From positions 47,273,048-47,337,047 of the forward strand of contig CM051034.1 of assembly GCA_027627225.1 (NCBI GenBank): DNA of 64,000 nt, in the 5' to 3' direction. This document shows, piece by piece, positions 23,134-35,047 of this stretch. A model generated the notes under the pieces. The model did not search any database. It was not told where the DNA came from and saw only the letters and a list, made by a program, of their open reading frames with translations. A program made the position numbers and the translations under genes. Source of the stretch: Congeria kusceri. Taxonomy: Eukaryota; Mollusca; Bivalvia; Myida; Dreissenidae. Within the stretch, counting starts at the first letter, position 1. Every line of letters begins with the position of its first letter.

Positions 23134-24299
23134 ACTATGGTTCCACTAAATTTTAGTCCGGTCCAGTCTATTTAGCTGGATTGGTACAGCCCACTGATTT
23201 GAAAATTTGTTTTGATCGAATCATTAATGCCAAGTTGTAAAATGGTAGCCATATTGATTGAATTTGTGTGTTAGAGTTTTAACTCCATGTATTTATTTCC
23301 AACAATAAATTAATGTTTATGGCTTGGTACTAAACTAACATTAATGGGATACCATAATTTCAAATATTCAAATAAATCACCCAGTACTCTTTTATTTTAA
23401 CAAGAGCTGTCGGGGGACAGCACACTCGACCTTTCGTGTGCTTATCAGAGTTGCTGGCATTGTATTTTAGAAAAAAAACTGTATTGATAGTAGGGGCCAT
23501 TTTAAAAAGTTTATTTCATTCTCGAGTTACTGAGTGGATTGTTTTTGTTTTACTGATTTTCAAAACAGTGACATTGACCCCACCCACCCCATATGCAATC
23601 TCATGTGATGTCTTTCTATACGGTATATATATATAATAAATTATGTTATACTTATTTCATTATTATAAATATTTCAATTTCTTCCATGAAAATGTAGCAG
23701 TAACGTTTTGTTTCTATATTTAGTAGCCTTGAACTTGACGTTGACATAACACACCTCATCCCAAATGAATGTCCAAATAAAGTATTACAGTAGGGTATCT
23801 AGGTATGAAGATTCATTCTCGAGTTAAAGAGTGGAAATCAATAGTTGACGCTGCCACCCCACCCGCTTGAATGTAAAATTTCTAAGTGTAAGAAGGCTCA
23901 CAATGTTGACACATTTCAAACACAGACACACACACATATTTTGTTGGTAATTGTGTGTATTTATTGTCAAATGTATTACAACTGCACTTGCGAGATGGTT
24001 GTGGATGGAACTACCCCTTCCAGTCGCTTGTCAATCTCATGTTTTGGAATCGAGACCTCATCAATCGAATCGAGTTATTGTATAGCCCCTTGTTTGATAT
24101 ATGTGTAACAAGATAGACATATACCGGGTAATTGCTTTGACATTAAGGCATGTAGGTAATATTTAAACACCTACTGGTTTTTAGGCAGCGCCTTCCATTA
24201 TAAGACAGTATTCACGGAACAATTTGAAATAAGTGGGCTGTCGGTTCACTAAGCCACCTATAAAGACTGGACCGGGATATAATGAAGTGGACCATAGTT
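23134..24299. mobile_element. Inner TIR element, copy 1
   Basis: Ends are inverted repeats of about 75 bp. At left are ctatggttccactaaatttt and gtccggtccagtctatttag; the right end reads the inverse of ctatggtccacttcattata and cccggtccagtctttatagg. No transposase is present. It encloses the head of the tandem-core element. Other copies are at about 35260-36432, 45886-47060 and 58019-59132. Confidence 0.6.
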
Positions 24300-25345
24300 T
24301 GTAGATTAGTTTTCACTATTTTCTATTCAATCCGTTATAGAAATCATTAAAAACAATCATGGCTTTTCGACTGTCAATAGGTGCACAAGACTTGTCGAGG
24401 GATGTGACGTATTTTTCAAAAGCTTTTGCTTTTCAGAGAAGGGCATCACAATGTCAGTTACATGTTGGCAAAAATGACGCTTCCTTCGAAAGGAGTTATA
24501 GTCCTTGTACTCTGCACTTCCTCTCAACCTCCTGTATAATTATGTGTTATGTTTAATTCCTTCAACACTAAGGTAGTAATTATCTGCACAAAACAGCTCC
24601 GTAAATAATGAAGAATTAGGTATAGTCCTTGACGGACTGACGGGCAGGATGACAGTCTCTGCTCTTCCTCTCAACGTCCTCTAAATATATGTGGTTTTAT
24701 TTAAATTCCTTTCAATGCTAATGGAGGTATGCTCTGCACAAAAAATAAACAAAGAGTATTAAGTCCATGAATACTGAAGAAATGGTTATGGTCCGTGTAC
24801 TCTGCAGTTCTTCTCATTGTCCTCTATCAATATATGAAGTTTCATTTGAATCCCGTCAATACTAAATAATTTATGCTCCGCAAAATAAAATTAAATGAAG
24901 GGCAATAACTCCGTAAATATTGAAGAGTTATAGTCCTTCTGCTCTGCACTTCGTCTTATTATCCTCTATCATTATATGAAGTTTCATATGAATCCCTTCA
25001 ATACTAATGGAGTTTTGCCCTGAACAAGACAATTAATGTTTAACGAAAGGAAATAAAACAAAGGGTAATAATTCCGTAAATATTTTGAGAATTAATTGTG
25101 GTCTTTGAACTCTGCACTTTCTCTCATTGCCCTCTATCATTATATGCAGCTGTATTTGAATCCCTTCAATACTAATAGAGATATGCTCCGCACAAGAAAA
25201 TTTAATAAAGTACTATAACCCTGTAAATATTAAAGAAAGAGTTATGGTCCTTATGCTCTGCACTTCCTCTGCGCAGAGGAAGCTTGATGGACTGACCGAC
25301 AGACAGACAGAATCTTCGCTTACTATATGCCCCCGAAGTTCCTTT
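23399..25345 (+). mobile_element. Tandem-core element, array copy 1
   Basis: Starts aacaagagctgtcgggggac and ends near gaccgacagacagacagaat and atatgcccccgaagttcc. Between about 24490 and 25285 are head-to-tail units of about 150 bp (marker gttatagtcc...ctctgcacttc at 24493, 24786, 24927, 25088 and 25240). It shares its start with the 10.25-kb element but has a different core. The 87- and 65-codon frames inside recur only because the element is duplicated. Confidence 0.65.
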
Positions 25346-25379
25346 TGTGGGACATCAAACGATTTTATTTTCTGTTTAA

Positions 25380-25490
25380 CAATGCTTTTCCATTGACCAA
25401 AGGAACTTATATTGATGGACCATCGGTCTAGTTAATTTATAAGTTTCGCTGTACCAAGTAAACATTTGGTGGACTAGGTCCATGGTCCAC
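25380..25490. mobile_element. Orphan right TIR of outer element
   Basis: ccattgaccaaaggaactta through ggactaggtccatggtccac matches the right TIR seen complete at 37.53-37.63 kb. The matching left TIR has been lost in this first unit by a deletion of about 290 bp between 'cgtatactcaat' and 'ttccataac' near 23050. Confidence 0.6.
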
Positions 25491-26012
25491 TGGTTAATCG
25501 TTAAGACTGATCACAGGCAAAGTAAGTTGATCAGTGATATAATTGCCTTGTAGTGATATAACAATAATATTGCACAATGTATAGGAAAGTCATTATTGTA
25601 TAATATGTAGTATCATTACTGCATCTTGAAAAGTGATTGATAAAATATAATATTCATAATCAGCGTGAGCACAATTTAAATGACCACCATTGGTATGTAT
25701 ATTTTTAATTCGGAAAATAACTCGAATATCTATATGGACTAAGCTCCGTCTTTGTAAGCCTCATCTAATATATTACACGCGATTTATAGTGTGTTGTTAT
25801 TTTAAATAGCAACATGTGGTAAGTTAATGAACATTTCATTCCTAACGAACAGTAAAACAATATAGAGTTAATTAACAACAATTTGTTAATTCCATTGAAA
25901 ACATGAACAAAATACACCGCACACATTAAGATATAGCGGACTTTATTATTACAAATAAGTTATGCTTAAAACCATATTTGATTCTCAATTTATATGACTT
26001 TGCTGTTTTCAG

Positions 26013-26036
26013 CCATCTTCCCGGCAGCCGATTGGG
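26013..26036 (+). CDS. 24-nt microexon 1 (PSSRQPIG)
   Basis: Acceptor tttgctgttttcag, then 24 bases encoding PSSRQPIG in phase 0, then donor gtaagtaatt. It is the first intact member of the array and lies 11 kb downstream of the B-box exon. All three phases are open here, but only phase 0 is open across the whole set. Splice use is unproven. Confidence 0.5.
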
Positions 26037-27249
26037 GTAAGTAATTAAGTACTCATACACTTCCCAATGAATATATCGATTTATACACGCATTATTATTT
26101 GGCAATACAAATATAAATTTAAGTCCGTATGCGTAGATATACTTTTGGCAGCATCAAGTTCAAATATTATTCATCAGCCATCTTCATTTATTTTAATTGT
26201 TTAAATGTAGATTAATTGAATAACGTCCAGCCTTAAGTGTAGATCGTTTTTATGTGTTGTGCAGCCATTAAATTACAACGCATACAGCACATAAATATTC
26301 ACAAGAAGCACTCTCCGGTCTTTATATTATTCTACGCCTAATTCCGAAAATTAACCACGAAAGGCAGTAAGTTGTTACTCCGTTTATAATAACTCTGGCT
26401 TCAAACATCCGACATACGCCAGTTAAATTAAGAATAATAAAAAAGGAACAATAATTAAATATGTCATTGGTTCCTTTAACGCTTAAGTAATGTACAAACT
26501 ACAAATACAAAACACCCGTACTATTGTAAGTATATATGCAACTTATAAAGAATAATTTTATCTCAAAATATGTGTTTCCAAATTGATTCATCGTATTATG
26601 CAGACTTATTATGACGTGATAACTTATTATGTTCTCCTACACGTACCAACAATTTAATGTATACCCGCAATATTATTTGTTAATATAAATATAATGAAAT
26701 AATTATATGCTCATTACCAATTGCGGAGGTAAGTCTTTGATTTTTGCGATAAAAAACGGACCCACAGACAAGTACTTCCTGTTGTGAAATCGCAATAATG
26801 TTTTCCATAAAACAATACAAAACAATAAATCATGCATAATTTCGCATCTTACATACTGTACTACATACTGTGTTGTCATATAAAATATACAAGCATGAGT
26901 ATCTATAAAGATTCATATTATATACTTTTGTAATGCACCTTTGTACTGAATGATTTTTATGATGACTGCCTCTTATGGCTACACAGTAACGAAATCGGAA
27001 TGAAGTCATGCATATGTATTGCTTAATAAGCCCACGAATGCGAAGTGGTATACTAGCTATTCTAGCAAATCCATGTGTTAAATTGGTGATATTCTGTATT
27101 AAAGTGCAAAAATACATGCATTTATAAACAAGTCCTTATATTTTAAAAAAGGGATTTTCCAATGAATCCTAATTAAAAGGGCCAGTATCCAGGTTATTTA
27201 TGAAAAATAAACCTCATCTTTTTCACTAAAGTACCAAAAAGCAATAAAA

Positions 27250-27600
27250 ATGTTCCGCCGGCGGAACAAAAATTCATTCTTAAAAATTTACATGAAACTG
27301 CAGTGAATGTTCCGCTGGCGGTACAACAATAAACTGTTTTAATTACGAACACCAAATTGTGCCCCACTCATTCTTGTATTTCTAATTACAAGGAACCGAA
27401 GTGTTCTGCTGGCGGTTCAACCATCATGACATTTATATTCAGAATAACATAAAAAGTGCTCCGCCGGCGGTACAACATCCAACATTATTATTCTGAATAA
27501 CACAAAATAACAAACTAAAAGTTTTCCGCTGGCGATAGAAGTTGCCTTTACATTCTAAATTACAAAAAAAAAAAAAAGTGTACCGCTGGCGGTACTAACA
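27250..27600. repeat. CCGCCGGCGG palindrome array, copy 1
   Basis: Six GC palindromes of the form ttccgcyggcggwac near 27251, 27306, 27403, 27458, 27525 and 27579 stand out in very AT-rich sequence. Spacers resemble acatccaacattattattct plus gaataaca. Mean spacing is about 66 bp. Confidence 0.8.
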
Positions 27601-27679
27601 TCCCAACTTTAATATTCTAAATTACAGCAAACATACCAAGAATATATATATATTTTTTAATCATTGTTTAATTTAGTTT

Positions 27680-27880
27680 GAACATTTTTATTTTAACTCG
27701 ATTGTGTCGAGAGCCCGATGCTAATTGTGACACTTTTGAGTCCGTTTTTTTGTTTGTGTGTTCAGTACTTGTTCACTATTGAGAAAGATCATTCCATCGG
27801 TAGGGATCGAACCCAGGACCTCCCGATCAAAAAGCGGACACTTTATATATCCATTAGATCCACTGCCATCTTGAGTGTTT
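27680..27880 (-). mobile_element. tRNA-derived SINE (minus), array copy 1
   Basis: The minus strand has an A-box-like tggcagtggatctaatgg and B box GGTTCGATCCC, with the same tail as the SINE at 3.4 kb (gagtccgtttt, ttgagaaagatcatt). Carried along by the unit duplication. Confidence 0.7.
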
Positions 27881-28206
27881 TATATTTATAACCATTATTT
27901 TTTATCGTCCAGCATCATGTCTAATTTGGGTATTAAAATAAAGGTAAAGTCTTGTCATATCATTAACAATTCACAACGTCCGCGCCAGAATGCATTATTC
28001 TGGACGACCAACATACTCCAGATATATTTGCAATTGTCCATTATTATTTGTCTGGAATAAGCATAAATAAAAACATTATTTAAAAAAATGCATTTTGTAG
28101 TGTGGACAGAACCGGAAATTAGTTATTTTCGGATGCATTATGTTGGTTCTACCGACTAAATGTGGGTGGGAAGCTTAACATTTATGTGTAATGTTCTTTT
28201 TCATAG

Positions 28207-28278
28207 ATATAATGAAGCAATCAAGTCTGTGGAATATTTTGAAACACAATTTGTCAAATGTCAAAGGTTTTTCACTAG
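28207..28278 (+). pseudogene. Possible decayed exon, 72 nt
   Basis: Strong acceptor (gttctttttcatag) and donor (CACTAG/GTAAGC) bound 72 bases. Entering with one base left over, the frame reads YNEAIKSVEYFETQFVKCQR and then FFT. The other copies are 73, 71 and 73 nt and shift frame relative to each other, so the exon appears unconstrained, or only some copies work. Confidence 0.3.
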
Positions 28279-28657
28279 GTAAGCTCTTTGCGCAACGTGT
28301 CGTTTCGGGCATATGTTTTGTAAACACCTTAACTACGGAAGTGAACTCGATTGTCTATATGGACTAAGTCCCGTTTGTGTAAGCCTCACCTGATATATTG
28401 TACACGAATGGCAGTGTGGTGTGAATGTAAATAGTCACATGTGTTAAGTTAATGAACATGTCATTCAAGATAAATTAATCAACACCATTATTTCACAAGC
28501 ATAATGATACAATTACAGTAAGGATAAAATAACCCACAGCACAAACATCATATGCCTTTAGATAAACAGTTTTTTACTGAACATAGGTAAATTTTCAAAC
28601 GATATTTGGATCTAACTTGATTCATTGATTATTAAATCACTGCAATGTTTATTTCAG

Positions 28658-28684
28658 GTAGAACCGGAGTTTTCAATTGAATAC
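28658..28684 (+). pseudogene. 27-nt microexon, donor broken (VEPEFSIEY)
   Basis: Acceptor tgtttatttcag is intact. The 27 bases encode VEPEFSIEY in phase 0, the only open phase. The donor reads CTAAGT in place of GTAAGT. The flanks align with the 24-nt microexon flanks (aaattttcaaacgatatttg, ttcattgattatt, taagttaac), so this is a paralogous microexon disabled at its 5' splice site. Confidence 0.45.
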
Positions 28685-29128
28685 CTAAGTTAACCTAACA
28701 CTCGTTTTGATTTTCATTTTAACATTCCACAGTTTGTAAATGAACAAAAACAGTACTGGGTCATGCTATTGAAACTGTACTGTGACTGTATTACAACAAG
28801 CATTTCGAGTGCATTTTGTCTTAAAGTGACAATGTCAACGAAAAATGTTTCATGGGGGTAATTTCTTTAAAAAAGTGAAATTTAGATATTAATAACGTTA
28901 TATAATAACGGTTAAAATTAGGTATATATGATGATTATTGTGTTTTCGCATTCTTAGATAAAAAGAAATTTATAATAAGAGTCATATTTGTTTGGACCTG
29001 TAAATGTTAACATTTTGACGTCAGAGTTGTGAGTATATTGCAAAACCATAGTTTACCTTCGCATCAATACAAAGCCGACCATGGCAATTGCTGAAAACGC
29101 TGTCTCCTGCCCTTTCTTCGTATGGCTC

Positions 29129-29172
29129 CTAAGTCATTAAGATTATTAAGTCATTAAGTCATTAAGTCGTTT
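29129..29172. repeat. Short attaagtc repeat
   Basis: Four to five imperfect copies of attaagtc at the junction between two intron subunits; a similar run occurs near 51900. It probably reflects a recombination joint. Confidence 0.5.
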
Positions 29173-30269
29173 TAGATAAACAGCATTAAGTGTAGATCGT
29201 TTTTATGTATTGTACAGCCATTAAATTACAACGCATACATCACATAAATGTTCTTTTATCATTATCAAAGATTTTATTTCGTTAACAAACTTATAAATAC
29301 ACGTTCTAAAGAGAATTGATCACACGAAGCAACGGCTATCCGGTCTTTATATTATTCTACGGCTAATTCCGAAAATTAACCACGAAAGGCAGTAAGTTGT
29401 TACTCCGTTTATCATAACTCTGACTTCAAACACCCGACAGACGTAAGTTAAATTAAGAATAATAAAAAAAGGAACAATAATTAAATATGTCATTGGTTCC
29501 CTTAACGCTTAAGTAATGTACAAACTACAAATACAAAACACCCATACTATTGTAATTATATATGCAACTTTTTATAAAGAACAATTTTATCTCAAAATAT
29601 TGTGTGTTTCCAAATTGATTCATTGTATTATGCAGACGTGTTATGACGTGATAACTTATTATGTACTCCTACACGTACCGACAATTTAATGTATACCCGC
29701 AATATTATTTGTTAATATAAATATAATGAAATAATTATATGCTCATTACCAATTGCGGAGGTAAGTCTTTGATTTTTGCGATAAAAACGGACCCACAGAC
29801 AAGTACTTCCTGTTGTGAAGTCGCAATAATATTTTCCATAAAACAATACAAAACAATACATCATGCATAACATCGCATCTAACATACTGTGTTGTCATAT
29901 AAAATATATATCCATGATTATCTATAATGGTTCATATTATATACATTTTTAATGCACCTTTGTACTGAATAAATTTTATGATGACTGCCTCTTATGGCTA
30001 CACATTAACGAAATCGGAATGACGTCATGCATATGTATTGCTTAATAAGCCCACGAATGGGAAGTGGTATACTGGCTATTCTAGCAAATCCATGTGTTAA
30101 ATTGGTGATCTTCTGTATTAAAGTGGCAAAAATGTATGTATTTATTAACAAGTCGTTATATTTTAAAAAGGGATTTTCCAATGAATCCCAATTAAAAGGG
30201 CCAGTATCCAGGTTATTTATGAAAAATAAACCTCATCTTTTTCACTAAAGTACCAAAAAGCAAGAAAAA

Positions 30270-30815
30270 TGTTCCGCCGGCGGAACAAAAAGTCATTCCG
30301 AAAAATTTACATGAAATTGCAGTGAATGTTCCACTGGCGGTACAACAATAAACTGTTTTAATTACGAGAAACTAAACATCATGTCATTTATATTCAGAAT
30401 AACATAAAAATTCTTCCGCCGGCGGTGCAAGCATCCACCATTATTATTCTGATTAACAAAAAATAACAAACTAAAAGTGTTCCGCCGGCGGTACAAGTAG
30501 CCGTTACATTATAACTTACAAAAAACAAAACAAATTTGCACCGCTGGCGGTACAAACATCCCAACTTTTATATTCTAAATTACAGAAAATAAGACCAACA
30601 AATTGTTCCGCTGGCAGTACTAATATTCTGACCTTTATATTCAGAAAGACAGAAAACTTAAAACAAAATTGTTACGCTGGCGGTACTAGCATCCAAACAT
30701 TTATATTGTGTTTCACAGAAAAACAAACTAAAAGTGTTCTGTTGGCGCTATAAGTAGCCTTGATATTCTAACTTACAAATAACAAAACAAAATGTGTTCC
30801 GCTAGCGATACAAAC
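30270..30815. repeat. CCGCCGGCGG palindrome array, copy 2
   Basis: Nine palindrome positions near 30271, 30329, 30413, 30479, 30538, 30606, 30670, 30737 and 30799, the later ones eroded (gctggcagtac, gttggcgctat, gctagcgatac). Unit length about 60-70 bp. Confidence 0.8.
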
Positions 30816-30919
30816 ATCCCAACTGTAATATTCTAAATTACACAAAAAAAGACCAAGAATATATATATATTTGTTTAATCATTGTTTAAGTTAAGTTTGA
30901 ACTTTTTTTATTATAACAA

Positions 30920-31115
30920 GATTGTGTCGAAAGCCCGATGCTTATTGTGACACTGTTGAGTCCGTTTTTTTTGTTTATGTGTTCACTAATTGGTGACTAT
31001 TGAGAAAGATAATTCGAACGCCTCCCGGGTAGGGATCGAACCCAAGACCTCCCGATTACAAAGCGGACGCATTATATATCCAATAGAACCACTGCCATCT
31101 TGAGTGTTTTAAATG
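30920..31115 (-). mobile_element. tRNA-derived SINE (minus), array copy 2
   Basis: Same family and orientation as 27680-27880, with B box complement gatcgaaccc at about 31034 and tail gagtccgtttttt at about 30960. Confidence 0.7.
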
Positions 31116-31451
31116 TATAACGGTTATTTTTTATCGTCCAGCAAATGGTTTCTAGCATTATGTCTAATTTGGGTTCAAAAATAAAGGTAAAGTCATGTCA
31201 TGTCCCTAAAAATTCACAACGTCCGCGCCAGAATGCATTATTCTGGACGACCAACATACTCCAGATGTATTTGCAATTTTCCCTCATTATTTGTCTGGAA
31301 TAAGCACAAATAAAAACATTATTTAAAACAAATTGCATTTTGTAGCGTGTACAGAACCGGAAATTAGTTATTTTCGGATGCATTATGTTGGTTCTACCGA
31401 CTAAATGTGGGTGGGAAGCCTAACATTTATGTGTAATGTTCTTTTTCATAG

Positions 31452-31524
31452 ATATAATGAAGCAATCAAGTCTGTGGAATATGTTTGAAACACAATTTGT
31501 CAAATGTCAAAGGTTTTGCACTAG
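31452..31524 (+). pseudogene. Possible decayed exon, 73 nt
   Basis: Same splice sites as 28207-28278, with one inserted base (aatatgtttg for aatattttg) that breaks the frame relative to that copy. Entering with two spare bases it is open as IMKQSSLWNMFETQFVKCQR and then FCT. Confidence 0.3.
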
Positions 31525-31898
31525 GTAAGCTCTTTGCGCAACGTGTCGTTTCGGACATATATTTTGTAAACACCTTAACTCCGGAAGTGAATCCGATTGT
31601 CTATATGGACTAAGTCCCGTTTGTGTAAGCCTCACCTGATATTGTACACGATTGGCAGTGTGGTGTGAATGACAATAGTCACATGTGTTAAGTTAATGTA
31701 CATGTCATTCAAGATAAATTAATCACCATTATTTCACAAGCATAATGATACAATAACAGTAAGGATAAAATAACCCACAGCACAAACATCATATGTCTTT
31801 AGATAAACAGTATTTCACTAAACATAGGTAAATGTTCAAACAATATTTGGATCTAAATTGATTCATTGATTATTATCTCACTGCAATGCTTATTTCAT

Positions 31899-31925
31899 GT
31901 AGAAACGGAGTTTTACATTGAATAC
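31899..31925 (+). pseudogene. 27-nt microexon, acceptor broken
   Basis: The acceptor position reads ttatttcATG in place of CAG, while the donor (GAATAC/GTAAGTTAAC) is intact. This is the opposite lesion to the copies at 28658, 39700, 51426 and 62399. The coding bases also differ (gaaacgg, tttacattg). Confidence 0.4.
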
Positions 31926-33173
31926 GTAAGTTAACGTAACATTCGTTTTGATTTTCATTTTAACATTCCACAGTATGTAAATGAACAAGAACAGTACTGG
32001 GTCATGCTATTGAAACTGTACTGTGACTGTATTACAACAAGCATTTCGAGTGTGTTTTGTCTTAAAGTGACAATGTCAACGAAAAATGTTTCAAGGCGGT
32101 AATTTCTTTAAAACAGTGAAATTTAGATATTAATAACGTTATATAATAACGGTTAAAATTAGGTATGTCTGATGGTTACTGTGTTTTCGCATTTTTAGAT
32201 AAAAATTAATTTATAATAAGAGTCATATTTGTTTGGACCTGTAAATGTTTACATTTTGACGTCAGAGTTGTGAGTATATTGCAAAACCATAGTTTACCTT
32301 CGCATCAATACAAAGCCGACCATGGCAATTGCTAAAAACGCTGTCTCCTGCCCTTTCTTCGTATGGCTCCTAAGTCGTGAGTTCGATACCCGATTGGGGT
32401 TTTAAATTTTTCAAACATTGTTGCTGATTTGTTTTATCAAATATCTGATTATATATTATACTATTTAGTCTTTGTTGAATCTCCGTGTCTTAGTATTTCT
32501 CATCTGCATCATCTAATATCCTTTACAGTGCAACAGTAAACCGATTTTAAGTTGAATACTCCCTTTATGTACATGTATTAAAGGAAACAGTAATTATATA
32601 ATTTGAATACTAAAGTGTATCGTCCTGAATTAATGAACATTATTTTATTCCAAACTTTACCATTACGATAGTTCAAAATTTACCAATTAATTGTGTTTAT
32701 TCCATTGGTTCTTCGAAAACGTTAGTAATAAAAGAACAACAAGAAAAACACTCACACCATTGGTATTTAAATATTACAGTAACTTTAATCTCAAAACGAC
32801 AGTTGGTTCTGACATGATTTATCATTGCCGATTACAGCCATTTCTACATATACTGGTATGTATGTTAACTTCGGAAGTAAACTCGAATATCTATATGGAC
32901 TAATCTCCGTCTTTGTAAGCCTCATCTGATATATTACACACGATTTATAATGTGTTGTTTTTTTAAATAGCAACATGTGGTAAGTTAATGAACATTTCAT
33001 TTCAAATGAACAGTAAGACAATATAGAGTTAATTAACAACAATTTGTTAATTTCATTGAAAACTTGAACAAAATACACCGCACACATTAATATATACCGG
33101 ACTTTATTATTACAAATAAGTTATGCTTAAAACCATATTTGATTCTCAATTTATATGACTTTGCTCTTTTCAG

Positions 33174-33197
33174 CCATCTTCCATGCCGCCGCCTGGG
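33174..33197 (+). CDS. 24-nt microexon 2 (PSSMPPPG)
   Basis: Acceptor tttgctcttttcag, phase-0 octapeptide PSSMPPPG, donor gtaagtaatt. It differs from microexon 1 at five bases, all in its middle and 3' half, and four of its eight residues change. Confidence 0.5.
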
Positions 33198-33839
33198 GTA
33201 AGTAATTAAGTACTCATACACTTACCAGTGAATATATCGATTTATACACGCATTTATTATTTGTCAATACAAATATAAATTTAAGTCCGTATGCGTAGAT
33301 ATAATTTTGGCAGCATCAAGTTCAAACATTATTCATCAGCCATCTTCATTTATTTTAATTGTTCAAATGTAGATTAATTGAATAACGTCCAGCCTTAAGT
33401 GAAGATCGTTATGTATTGTGCAGCCATTAAATTACAACGCATACATCACATAAATGTTCAATTATCATTAATATGTGTAAAGAAGATTTAATTTCGTTTA
33501 CACATTTATAAATACACGTTCTAAAGAGAATTGATCACAAGAAGCAATGGCTATCCGGTCTTTATATTATAAACCTCACCTGATATATTACACACGATTG
33601 GCAGTATCTTGTTATTTTAAATAGCCACATTTGGTAAGTTAATGAACTTTTAATTCCTGACATGAAAACTAAGCCAAGATTATCAACATTTTGTTTATTT
33701 CATTGATACCATGAATATATAGTTATGAAAAAAAATACAACGCACACAATATTAGTAGCTATATATACATGACCTTATAACGAATAAGGTACTATTTAAA
33801 CAATATTTGGTTGTAAATTGATATGATATTGCTTTTTTT

Positions 33840-33849
33840 GCCGCCTAAT
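33840..33849 (+). pseudogene. Deleted microexon remnant
   Basis: tgatattgctttttttgccg followed by cctaat/gtaagtaac aligns with the flanks and the 3' third of a PSSMPPPG-type microexon, but the AG acceptor and the first half are deleted. Identical remnants lie at 44468-44477 and 56596-56605. Confidence 0.5.
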
Positions 33850-35047
33850 GTAAGTAACTATGTACTCATACAAGTACCAGTAAATAGATGTTTACACGCA
33901 CCATTATGCAGTAATATTAATAAATAGTAGTCTTTGGTCTAGAGTTCCGTATAGATCGATATACATGTATTTTTGTTGGAATCAAGTGAAAATAATAACG
34001 TTCATCATTCATCTTTTATGATTTCAATGCATATTAATTGAATACCGTTAAGCGTTTAGTGTAATATCGTATTTTATTGTGTGGCCATTATAATATTACG
34101 TCAATATCACCGTAACGTTCGATTGATATTGTACCAAGAAATTGTAAATTCGTTCTATATTGGTTCTATATTTAATTTATAATTATTGGTTCTAATAAAT
34201 TGTAAATTGGTTCTATATTTTATTTATCGTTGTTCTTTACAATAAACATGGGTGTTATGGGCACTCTGTACGTTATTTAATACGTCTACAGATACTATTA
34301 CTTGTATTAATAGAAAATTGTCATCATGAACAATACCCTATTTAAATACGTAAATCATTTTTAATAAGATATTATTGAATACCGTTAAACGCTATGTGTA
34401 ATATCGTATTATAGTCCTTTTGTGGCCATTATAATATTACGCCAATATCATCTTATTATTCATCTTCATTATTTTAACTTCCTCATACATTTGCACATAC
34501 ATGTTATGTAGATTGGATTCCAATCACAAACTCGAAATAATAATGTTATTTATAAAATCACACGAAGCCTTGGAAACCCCACGTTTATATTATTCTATGT
34601 CTCATTTGATATATTAGTCACAAACCTCGGTTAGTCTCTACATCAAATAATTACTTGTTTTAAACAGGACACATAATATTATGTAATACCTTTGAAAAAC
34701 GCACAGAACTATCCTTTTGTGAAATGTACCTTGCACCATCATAGTTGATGACCTAATTGATTTATTATTAAATACGTTTAAATAAGGACGTCATAGTAAC
34801 AGATAAGGCTATTATTTGCTTAAATATCCAATTCTGTAACACCACGTACTCAATTCATTAAACATTTAATGAGTGACAAAACTCAGTTCGTATACTTAAT
34901 ACTCGTTAAAAGCCAAACATATAGCATTCATAATGATCGGTCAATTTTCAACTGAAAGCATTATAGAGAAAAAATGAGAATTAAATTTAATTCAAGCTAA
35001 TTATGACACGAGACCTGTAGTATTTTAATAGTCTTCATGACTAAGCT

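Noticed and set aside
24359..24556. 65-codon ATG frame (MAFR...) repeated at 36493, 47119 and 59192
   Set aside because: It lies inside the tandem-core element, and recurrence is explained by duplication of the unit. It runs into the core repeats and shows no recognisable domain.
25735..25760. Exon ending ctccgtcttt/gtaagc, repeated in units
   Set aside because: The donor looks good but no acceptor with a pyrimidine tract precedes it, and the open frame is not kept between copies.
25812..25820. 9-nt exon between aaatag and gtaagttaatg, repeated in all units
   Set aside because: The acceptor is poor and the donor erodes in several units (gttaagtta), so support is too thin.
26690..26735. Exon ending attgcggag/gtaagtc
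   Set aside because: There is no AG acceptor for more than 100 bases upstream, and all frames contain stops over that span.
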